Part shown: positions 1 through 5,219 of the stretch, piece after piece | Numbering within the stretch: the first letter of the stretch is position 1 | Layout of the letters: the number at the start of each line of letters is the position of its first letter | Source: an uncultured Prevotella sp. | Lineage (GTDB): Bacteria; Bacteroidota; Bacteroidia; Bacteroidales; Bacteroidaceae | NCBI GenBank assembly: GCA_900548745.1 | Contig: URLQ01000167.1 | Span: 1-5,723, forward strand | Direction of reading: 5' to 3' | DNA length: 5,723 bases | Notes under the pieces: generated by a model | What the model saw: only the letters and a program-made list of their open reading frames with translations | Told to the model about the DNA's origin: nothing | Database searches by the model: none | Made by a program: the position numbers and the translations under genes

Positions 1-201
1 TTGTTTTTGTTAATGCTCATTTAGATATCCTATCACTACATATTCCGGATGAACCTAACAAAAGATTGCAATCATTAAAAAAATACATTATACGACCTAA
101 TGACTGCTTGGGGTTAAACCGCCTGTTTCGCCAAGTTTGTTTCTTTTTACTTCAAAGTTTTCTTTTCTTAACGGTTTTTTGCAGACTTCTGTCCTTCTGT
201 T
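1..201. other. Upstream region with no supportable gene
   Basis: This stretch is AT-rich, and from about 127 to 201 the plus strand is rich in pyrimidine runs. One plus frame is open from position 3 to a TGA at 303-305. Its product is rich in Phe, Leu and Cys, has no motif I recognise, and runs through the dnaB promoter, so I do not call it a gene. A different frame stops with TAG at 22-24 and could be the last codons of a gene entering from the left, but seven codons cannot support that. I see no convincing terminator, RNA gene or mobile-element end here. Confidence 0.5.
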
Positions 202-233
202 TTTGGTGTTTGAAAAATATAGCCGTATCTTTG
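202..233 (+). promoter_or_regulatory. Bacteroidetes-type promoter for dnaB
   Basis: TTTG at 202-205 and TATCTTTG at 226-233 are separated by 20 nt. This fits the Bacteroidetes housekeeping consensus (TTTG near -33, TAnnTTTG near -7), which differs from the E. coli -35/-10 pattern. Transcription would start around 238-242, giving dnaB a leader of roughly 150 nt. A second TTTG at 209-212 is too close to the -7 element to fit as well. No other site upstream of dnaB matches as well. The assignment is by consensus only. Confidence 0.75.
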
Positions 234-275
234 CAAAGCAAAAGCAACAAAAACAGTGCACTCGCAAAAGGCGCA

Positions 276-360
276 TGTGTGAATGAGGAAATATCGTGTA
301 AATGAAAAAGTGAGGACACATATAATATAAGAAGGAAATTTGTGTGAAGGAGGAAATATC
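276..360 (+). repeat. Imperfect direct repeat in the dnaB leader
   Basis: Bases 276-295 and 341-360 match at 19 of 20 positions; the one difference is T284 against G349. Both copies end in GAGGAAATATC. The similarity fades but continues downstream, since each copy is followed within about 12 nt by an ATG (302 and 365) and then an A-rich, purine-rich stretch. The first copy leads to a three-codon frame (ATG AAA AAG TGA). The T-to-G change in the second copy improves its Shine-Dalgarno match to AAGGAGG. This looks like a local duplication of a ribosome-binding-type segment inside the 5' untranslated region. Its function is unknown. Confidence 0.7.
347..353 (+). promoter_or_regulatory. Strong Shine-Dalgarno sequence not placed for dnaB
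   Basis: AAGGAGG is a near-perfect complement to the 16S rRNA 3' end, which is uncommon ahead of Bacteroidota genes. It lies 11 nt before the ATG at 365 and 39 nt before the dnaB ATG at 393. By distance it would serve the short frame at 365-433 rather than dnaB itself. Near dnaB there is only a weaker purine stretch, GAAAGGA at 374-380, 12 nt from the ATG. Confidence 0.5.
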
Positions 361-364
361 TTTA

Positions 365-433
365 ATGAACAAAGAAAGGAACAAAACAGAAAATGTCGGA
401 ACAAAGAAGAAAGCCTGCAGCAAGGCCTATTGA
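365..433 (+). other. Possible 22-codon leader frame overlapping the dnaB start
   Basis: An ATG at 365, preceded by AAGGAGG, opens a 22-residue frame, MNKERNKTENVGTKKKACSKAY, that ends at TGA 431-433. It overlaps the first 41 bases of dnaB in a different frame. The peptide is Lys/Asn-rich, with no signal peptide and no family I know. If translated, it could tune dnaB expression by coupling or by competing for ribosomes. It may equally be chance, because A-rich leaders open short frames easily. No experimental support is available from sequence alone. Confidence 0.3.
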
Positions 434-1907
434 TAATACGTACGGACATCTGCAGCCGCAGGCGCCAGATATAGAGCGCATCGTGCTCGGTGCGCTGATG
501 ATCGACAAGGATGCATTCACCATCGTGGGTGAAATACTGCACCCTGAAACATTCTACGAGCCACGCCATCAGAAGATATACCGCGCTATACAGAAACTGA
601 ATATCGACGAGAAGCCGGTAGACATTCTCACCGTGATTGAGGAGTTGAAAAAGGAAGGTGCACTGGATGAATGTGGAGGACAGGGATACATCATAGACCT
701 GAGCTCACACGTTGCATCGTCGGCACATATCGAATACCACGCACACATATTGGCGCAGAAATACATGGCAAGGCAGCTCATATCGTTTGCAAGTGTGGTG
801 GAGACGAAAGCTTTCGACGAAACGGTAGATGTGGACGAATTGATGCAGGAGACGGAGTCGAGCCTCTTTGAACTGTCGCAGAAAAACCTCCGACAGGATT
901 ATACACAGGTGGATCCTGTGGTGAAGGAAGCCATACAGATTCTGCAGAAGGCCGCAGCAAACAAGGGCGACTTGACAGGACTGCCCACCGGATACTACAA
1001 ACTCGACGAGATGACGGCTGGATGGCAGGCTTCTGACCTCATCATCCTGGCTGGACGACCCGCCATGGGAAAGACCGCATTCGCCCTTTCTCTTGCAAAA
1101 AACATCGCCGTGGACTACAACATTCCCATCGCCTTCTTCTCGCTTGAGATGAACAATGTGCAGCTTGTCAACCGACTCATATCGAATGTATGCGAGATTG
1201 AAGGACGGAAAATACTGAACGGACAGCTTGATGAACAGGAATGGAAAAGGCTCGATTCCAATGTGGCGCGGCTGCAGAACGCACCGATCTACGTCGATGA
1301 CACGGCGGGAATGTCAATCTTCGAACTCAGAACCAAAGCGCGACGCCTGGTCAGAGAGAAGGGAGTGAAGATGATAATGATTGACTACCTGCAGCTAATG
1401 AATGCCAACGGAGCCAAATTTGGAAGCCGTCAGGAGGAGGTGTCAACCATCAGCCGTTCCCTGAAAGGACTCGCCAAGGAACTCAACATCCCCGTGCTGG
1501 CACTCTCTCAGTTGAACCGTACGGTGGAGAACAGAGAGGGACTCGAAGGAAAACGACCGCAGTTGAGCGACCTGCGAGAGTCAGGAGCCATAGAGCAGGA
1601 TGCTGACATGGTGATGTTCGTGCACCGACCGGAATACTACCATATACTCACCGATGAACATGGACACGACCTCAGAGGTATGGCGCAGATCATCATCGCC
1701 AAGCACCGTAAAGGAGCCACCGGCGACGTGCTGCTCACCTTCAAGGGTGCATATACTCGGTTCCAAAACCCCGAAGACGATCGCTTTGCACCTGCCGCTG
1801 ACATGGGAGGCGAAATAATAGGCAGCCGACTGAACGGAGGAGATGACGTGCCGCCGCCATACATGGACGACCCTCTGATGCCGCCGCCAGACAGACCGCC
1901 GTTCTAA
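393..1907 (+). CDS. dnaB: Replicative DNA helicase DnaB
   Basis: This is the hexameric ring helicase that unwinds DNA at the replication fork and recruits primase. The 504-residue product has an N-terminal DnaB domain at about residues 22-130, a linker to about 190, and a RecA-like ATPase domain from about 195 to 460. Visible motifs are Walker A GRPAMGKTA (221-229, K227), the catalytic Glu in FFSLEM (E252), Walker B MIMIDYLQL (D331), the LSQLNR motif (Q373), and SDLRESGAIEQDAD (392-405). KHR at 437-439 sits where the Lys/Arg finger is expected. No intein interrupts these motifs. The acidic, Pro-rich tail (about 484-504, ending PPPDRPPF) resembles a flexible C-terminus. The start is fixed by an in-frame TGA at 366-368, with ATG 393 the first start after it. 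The promoter at 202-233 probably drives it, together with the next helicase gene. Confidence 0.97.
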   Translation: MSEQRRKPAARPIDNTYGHLQPQAPDIERIVLGALMIDKDAFTIVGEILHPETFYEPRHQKIYRAIQKLNIDEKPVDILTVIEELKKEGALDECGGQGYIIDLSSHVASSAHIEYHAHILAQKYMARQLISFASVVETKAFDETVDVDELMQETESSLFELSQKNLRQDYTQVDPVVKEAIQILQKAAANKGDLTGLPTGYYKLDEMTAGWQASDLIILAGRPAMGKTAFALSLAKNIAVDYNIPIAFFSLEMNNVQLVNRLISNVCEIEGRKILNGQLDEQEWKRLDSNVARLQNAPIYVDDTAGMSIFELRTKARRLVREKGVKMIMIDYLQLMNANGAKFGSRQEEVSTISRSLKGLAKELNIPVLALSQLNRTVENREGLEGKRPQLSDLRESGAIEQDADMVMFVHRPEYYHILTDEHGHDLRGMAQIIIAKHRKGATGDVLLTFKGAYTRFQNPEDDRFAPAADMGGEIIGSRLNGGDDVPPPYMDDPLMPPPDRPPF

Positions 1908-1954
1908 AACAGTAAAATGATGCTGATAACATATTAAATATAATTGAAAGAAAA

Positions 1955-3280
1955 GTGGATATAGATAAGATACTTCAGAAACTACACATCGAGAAACTCA
2001 ACAACATGCAGCTGGATGTGGCACGTGCCGTGGCGACAACCGCCGACGACATAATAATACTCTCACCAACAGGAAGCGGAAAAACACTCGCCTACCTGCT
2101 GCCCTCGGTGTTCAGACTGAACCCTGCACTGGATACTCTGCAGATGGTAGTGATGGTGCCAAGCAGAGAGTTGGCAAAGCAGTCGGTAGAAGTAATGCGC
2201 AGCATGGGAGTGCCACTCAGGGGAATGGCGCTCTATGGAGGACGCCCAGCGATGGAGGAGCACCGCGAGATAAACAAGCTTAAACCGCAAGTGGTGTTTG
2301 CTACACCGGGCAGGATGAACGACCACATCGCAAAGCACAACGTCAACCCGATGGGAGTTAGGTTACTCGTTATCGATGAGTTCGACAAGTCGCTCGAAAT
2401 GGGATTCGCCGATGAGATGCAGTGCGTGGTGGATAGTCTTCCAAGCGTGGAACGCAGAATACTGCTTTCGGCTACCGATTGCCCCGACATTCCGCGCTTC
2501 GTGAATATGCAGCACACCTGTCGCATAGACTATACAGAACCCGACTCTGGCATATCGGCAGCCGACAGAATAAGGAGCTTTGTAGTGCGCTCCGAACAGA
2601 AAGATAAGCTTGACACGCTACTGCATCTGCTGCTCAGCTTCGGCGAGAAGAGTAGCATCGTGTTCCTTAACTACCGCAGCAGCGTGGAGCGTACGTGGCA
2701 GTTCCTGCAGGACAAGGGCTTCGTCTGCAGCATGTATCATGGAGGACTCGACCAAAGGCAGAGAGAGGACAACCTGTATAAGTTCAGTAATGGCTCCGCC
2801 ACGGTGCTTGTATCGACAGACCTCGCATCGCGCGGACTCGATATTCCCGACGTAGACAACATCATACACTACCATCTTCCGCAGGGCGAAGCGGAATACA
2901 CTCACCGAGTGGGACGCACTGCACGATGGGATGCCGAGGGACGCACCTTCGTGCTGCTCGGTCCCGAGGAGCATCTGCCCGAATATACCGACCCTGGAAT
3001 GCCGGAATATGAAGTCGGCGAGACGCCTACAGAACCACCGTTGCCACGTATGGCAACGATATATATTGGCAAGGGAAAGAAGGACAAGATTTCGAAGGGC
3101 GATGTGCTTGGATTCCTATGCAAGAAGTGTCAGCTGCAGGGATCGGAGATAGGCAGGATTGACGTCAACGACCGCTACTGCTATGCCGCCGTGGCAAGGG
3201 CGAAGGTGAAGAGCGTGTTGCGGCTTGCTGCCACGGAAAAGATTAAGAACGTAAAGACAGTCGTTGAGGCTGTAAGATAG
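1955..3280 (+). CDS. DEAD-box RNA helicase, DbpA-like
   Basis: This is an ATP-dependent RNA helicase, probably acting in ribosome assembly. Of 441 residues, the first RecA domain shows SPTGSGKT (37-44, K43), PSRELA (69-74), TPGR (117-120), motif II as DEFD (141-144) rather than DEAD, and SAT (172-174). The second shows IVFLNY (235-240), STDLASRGLD (287-296) and HRVGRTAR (317-324). Residues about 366-441 resemble the DbpA RNA-binding domain (KISKGDVLGFL, then EIGRIDVNDRYCYAAV), which in E. coli DbpA recognises hairpin 92 of 23S rRNA. The Q motif is reduced to LNNMQ (Q19). The start appears to be GTG 1955: an in-frame TAA lies at 1913 with no ATG between, and the next Met (residue 18) would remove most of the N-terminus ahead of Q19. 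It follows dnaB by 47 nt with no terminator seen, so co-transcription is likely. The family is certain; DbpA orthology is inferred. Confidence 0.93.
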   Translation: MDIDKILQKLHIEKLNNMQLDVARAVATTADDIIILSPTGSGKTLAYLLPSVFRLNPALDTLQMVVMVPSRELAKQSVEVMRSMGVPLRGMALYGGRPAMEEHREINKLKPQVVFATPGRMNDHIAKHNVNPMGVRLLVIDEFDKSLEMGFADEMQCVVDSLPSVERRILLSATDCPDIPRFVNMQHTCRIDYTEPDSGISAADRIRSFVVRSEQKDKLDTLLHLLLSFGEKSSIVFLNYRSSVERTWQFLQDKGFVCSMYHGGLDQRQREDNLYKFSNGSATVLVSTDLASRGLDIPDVDNIIHYHLPQGEAEYTHRVGRTARWDAEGRTFVLLGPEEHLPEYTDPGMPEYEVGETPTEPPLPRMATIYIGKGKKDKISKGDVLGFLCKKCQLQGSEIGRIDVNDRYCYAAVARAKVKSVLRLAATEKIKNVKTVVEAVR

Positions 3281-3291
3281 AAAACAAAAGA

Positions 3292-3319
3292 GTGGGGGAG
3301 TGGATTCCACTCCCCGCAC
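3292..3319 (+). terminator. Strong 12-bp hairpin after the helicase genes
   Basis: GGGGAGTGG (3295-3303) pairs perfectly with CCACTCCCC (3307-3315) around an ATT loop. Skipping G3316 as a bulge, GTG 3292-3294 pairs with CAC 3317-3319. The hairpin starts 12 nt after the stop codon of the RNA helicase. It has no T-run directly behind it, so alone it is better seen as an RNA 3'-end stabiliser or as the first half of a double terminator with the hairpin at 3326-3348. Confidence 0.65.
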
Positions 3320-3325
3320 AAAGAC

Positions 3326-3355
3326 GGACAAAAATGATTGGTTTGTCCTGTTTTT
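3326..3355 (+). terminator. Intrinsic terminator of the helicase operon
   Basis: GGACAAA (3326-3332) pairs with TTTGTCC (3342-3348) across a 9-nt loop and is followed by TGTTTTT (3349-3355). This is a conventional rho-independent terminator on the plus strand. It has only three G-C pairs and a G inside the T-run, so it may depend on the strong hairpin just upstream. It separates the helicase pair from the convergent two-component operon. Confidence 0.7.
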
Positions 3356-3386
3356 ATAATAGAATAATGGATATTTTCTCCTTATT

Positions 3387-3406
3387 TAAAGGATTTATCT
3401 CCTTTA
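3387..3406. other. Small inverted repeat between the convergent genes
   Basis: TAAAGGA (3387-3393) and TCCTTTA (3400-3406) form a 7-bp stem with a 6-nt loop, 18 nt past the stop codon of the minus-strand response regulator. It might act as that operon's 3' hairpin, but the minus-strand sequence after it is purine-rich (AATAAGGAG) and has no T-run. The surrounding DNA is very AT-rich, so chance is possible. Confidence 0.3.
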
Positions 3407-3424
3407 TAAAATATAAAAATATGA

Positions 3425-4135
3425 TTATGACAGCGTGTGGTCTTCGATGAATTTCTGCACGCTGTCTTTGTATGTTTCAGAGATAGGTAGAAACTGCTCG
3501 CCGATGACGATACGGAAGCGATCAATCTGCGAAACCTTAGGCATGTGGACAATATAAGAGCGGTGGATGCGCAGGAACTCCGGATATGGCAGATATTCCT
3601 CCACCTTCTTCATGTTCATCAGCGACATTACGTTGGTGCCGTCTATGAGGTAGAACTTCACGTAGTCCTTCACACCCTCTATGTAGAGAATGTCGTCGAA
3701 GGAAGCCTTCTGCAATTTGTATTCGCTCTTTATGAACACGAACCTGTCGCTTTTCATCGATGCAACCTTGCTGCGGAGCTCGAACCATGAGAGAGCTTTG
3801 TTTGCCGCTTCGAGGAATTTCTCGAAGCTTATCGGCTTCAGCAAATAGTCGAGGGCGTTGACCTTGTAGCCCTCGATGGCATATTGGTTGAAGGCTGTAG
3901 TGAATACAATCTTCGTTTCCGGACCGATGATGCGTGCAAACTCAAGTCCGCTGAGTTCAGGCATCTGTATGTCAAGGAAAATCAGGTCGATTTTCATTTC
4001 TCTGATGGTCTTTATAGCTTCGGTAGCGCTGTTGAATGTGCCTTGAAGCGTAAGGAAAGGCACTTTCTTTGCGTAGCTCGCTAACAGTTCTGCTGCCAGC
4101 GGTTCATCGTCAATAATAATACAATTAAGTGTCAT
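3425..4135 (-). CDS. LytTR-family response regulator
   Basis: This cytoplasmic DNA-binding response regulator is the partner of the kinase encoded just upstream. Of 236 residues, about 3-115 form the receiver domain: the acidic pair D9/D10, the phosphorylation site D55 in LIFLDIQMP, T79/T80 in the switch position, and K100-P101 in YLLKP. Residues about 130-234 form a LytTR domain (FIKSEYKLQKASFDDILYIE, then FLRIHRSYIVH), a beta-rich fold that contacts DNA bends and differs from helix-turn-helix output domains. Length and layout match AlgR/LytR/AgrA-class regulators. The ATG at 4135 lies inside the end of the kinase gene (11-nt overlap) with no Shine-Dalgarno visible, so translation is probably coupled. 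Its targets are not visible; the upstream efflux-type operon is a reasonable guess. No specific gene symbol is justified. Confidence 0.94.
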   Translation of the reverse strand: MTLNCIIIDDEPLAAELLASYAKKVPFLTLQGTFNSATEAIKTIREMKIDLIFLDIQMPELSGLEFARIIGPETKIVFTTAFNQYAIEGYKVNALDYLLKPISFEKFLEAANKALSWFELRSKVASMKSDRFVFIKSEYKLQKASFDDILYIEGVKDYVKFYLIDGTNVMSLMNMKKVEEYLPYPEFLRIHRSYIVHMPKVSQIDRFRIVIGEQFLPISETYKDSVQKFIEDHTLS

Positions 4136-5219
4136 AGATCATGATTTTTGAAAAATAAATACTATCGTTTTCTTTTGTTCCCTTCTCCCATGAGAATCTG
4201 TTGCCGTATGAGAGCTCCAGACGCTTCTGCACTTGTTGCAGTCCTATGCCGTGGCCGCTGCGGTCGGTCTGCAGCTTGGGGTGGTTGGAGTTCTCCACAT
4301 TGCATTCTATGCCTTCGGTGTCGGCTTTGATGCTGATGCTGATGAAGCTCTCGCCCGAGGCGGCAATGCCGTGCTTGAAAGCGTTCTCGATGAGGGAGAT
4401 GAAGATGAGCGGAGCCACAAGCTTGTTGCAAGGTTCCGGTATGTCTACCTCTACGTTGATGCGGCATGTCTTTGGCGTGCGCATCTTCATTAGGTTTACG
4501 TAGCTGTGGATGAACGCCACCTCGTCCTGCAGCTTCACGAACTCTTGTTGGTTGTCGTATAGCACGTGGCGCAGCATACCGCTCAGCTGCATGATTGCCT
4601 CCTGTGCCCTTGTGGGGTCGAATGCCGTCAGTGCATAGATGTTGTTCAGCGTGTTCAGCAGGAAGTGTGGGTTTATCTGGTTGCGTAGATTCTTCAGCTC
4701 GGCATCGGCACGTGCGGTTTCGGCTTTCTGCCGTGCCAGTTCTGCCTCCTGTCGTGCCGTCTCGGCTTCCTGCCAGCGCATTGTTATTATAGACATTGTT
4801 GCTATGGCAGTAGCTACCGCCATGCTGGATATGTTGCGCAGAATCATCCATACCTCCATACGGATATGGTGTTCCGGCGGTATGTGGCGCATCATTCCGA
4901 CAGGTTTGGGGAACAGTCCGTGGGCGAAGTTTATCCATAGATGTAGCAGCACACCCACCGTCACGACCAGTGCCACTGTAAGTATCCAGAACCTGCGCCT
5001 GTCCTGTGCGAAGAAGTAGCGCGGTGTAATGTGGAGATACATCGTGTAGAACACCGCCATCATTGCGAGCGGATATGAAATCATGGGCACGAGTTTCTCC
5101 GCCTCGAACCTGTCGCCGCGGTTGAAGAACGTGAGTGGCGCGAGAAATACGACGAGCCATACCGCCACATGTATGGCGATGATGGTCTTGTGGTAGGTGG
5201 TGCTTGCTTGTCTATTCAT
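4125..5219 (-). CDS. LytS-type membrane sensor histidine kinase
   Basis: This sensor kinase is expected to autophosphorylate on His and pass the phosphate to the regulator encoded downstream. The 364-residue protein has four likely membrane segments (about 11-31, 45-63, 76-98 and 126-147). It has no sizeable extracytoplasmic domain, so the signal may be sensed in or near the membrane. A coiled coil of four heptads (152-179) leads into the His_kinase domain, with H185 in NPHFLLNTLNNI. The ATPase domain shows an N-box, LIENAFKHG (N279), and a glycine-rich GHGIGLQQVQKRL (322-334). All catalytic motifs look intact. The ATG at 5219 overlaps the permease stop as ATGAATAG (8 nt), so this start is favoured and translation is probably coupled. 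It resembles the LytS/YehU-type kinases common in Bacteroidota. The actual stimulus is unknown. Confidence 0.94.
   Translation of the reverse strand: MNRQASTTYHKTIIAIHVAVWLVVFLAPLTFFNRGDRFEAEKLVPMISYPLAMMAVFYTMYLHITPRYFFAQDRRRFWILTVALVVTVGVLLHLWINFAHGLFPKPVGMMRHIPPEHHIRMEVWMILRNISSMAVATAIATMSIITMRWQEAETARQEAELARQKAETARADAELKNLRNQINPHFLLNTLNNIYALTAFDPTRAQEAIMQLSGMLRHVLYDNQQEFVKLQDEVAFIHSYVNLMKMRTPKTCRINVEVDIPEPCNKLVAPLIFISLIENAFKHGIAASGESFISISIKADTEGIECNVENSNHPKLQTDRSGHGIGLQQVQKRLELSYGNRFSWEKGTKENDSIYFSKIMIYDT
4683..4766 (-). repeat. Four 21-bp repeats encoding a heptad coiled coil
   Basis: Within the kinase gene, residues 152-179 read as four consecutive heptads: AETARQE, AELARQK, AETARAD and AELKNLR. 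The first three share AExAR, and the last diverges as it enters the catalytic region six residues before H185. At the DNA level these are four diverged 21-bp units on the minus strand. The segment connects the last membrane helix to the phosphoacceptor helix, the position of a signalling helix. The repeat is visible directly; its signalling role is inferred from similar kinases. Confidence 0.8.

Noticed and set aside
66..305. Plus-strand reading frame of 79 codons before dnaB
   Set aside because: The product is rich in Phe, Leu and Cys with no recognisable domain, the frame is already open from position 3 without a start, and it runs through the predicted dnaB promoter and the leader repeat. 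It reads like translated intergenic DNA.
168..569. Minus-strand frames opposite the dnaB leader and 5' end (97-423 and 168-569)
   Set aside because: They are antisense to a certain dnaB N-terminus and its promoter, have Cys- and Phe-rich composition and no motif.
393..1907. Intein within dnaB
   Set aside because: DnaB genes are frequent intein hosts, so I checked the Walker A, Walker B and C-terminal motif regions. The reading is continuous at normal length.
1917..1937. Seven-codon frame (ATGATG to TAA) between dnaB and the RNA helicase
   Set aside because: Only six residues (MMLITY), with no ribosome-binding signal of note. Too short to distinguish from chance.
4931..4939. TTATCCATA, one base from a DnaA box
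   Set aside because: It is a single near-match inside the kinase coding sequence, without clustered boxes or an AT-rich unwinding region, so it is no evidence for an origin despite dnaB nearby.
4639..5019. Plus-strand frame of 126 codons opposite the kinase
   Set aside because: It is antisense to the heptad and membrane regions of the kinase. Its Ala/Ser/Cys repeats simply mirror the coiled-coil codons.
4162..5160. Minus-strand reading frame of 332 codons inside the kinase gene
   Set aside because: Although long, it is a shifted frame of the kinase, which shows all expected catalytic motifs. The alternative product is rich in His, Arg, Thr and Gly, as expected from off-frame reading of GC-rich coding DNA.
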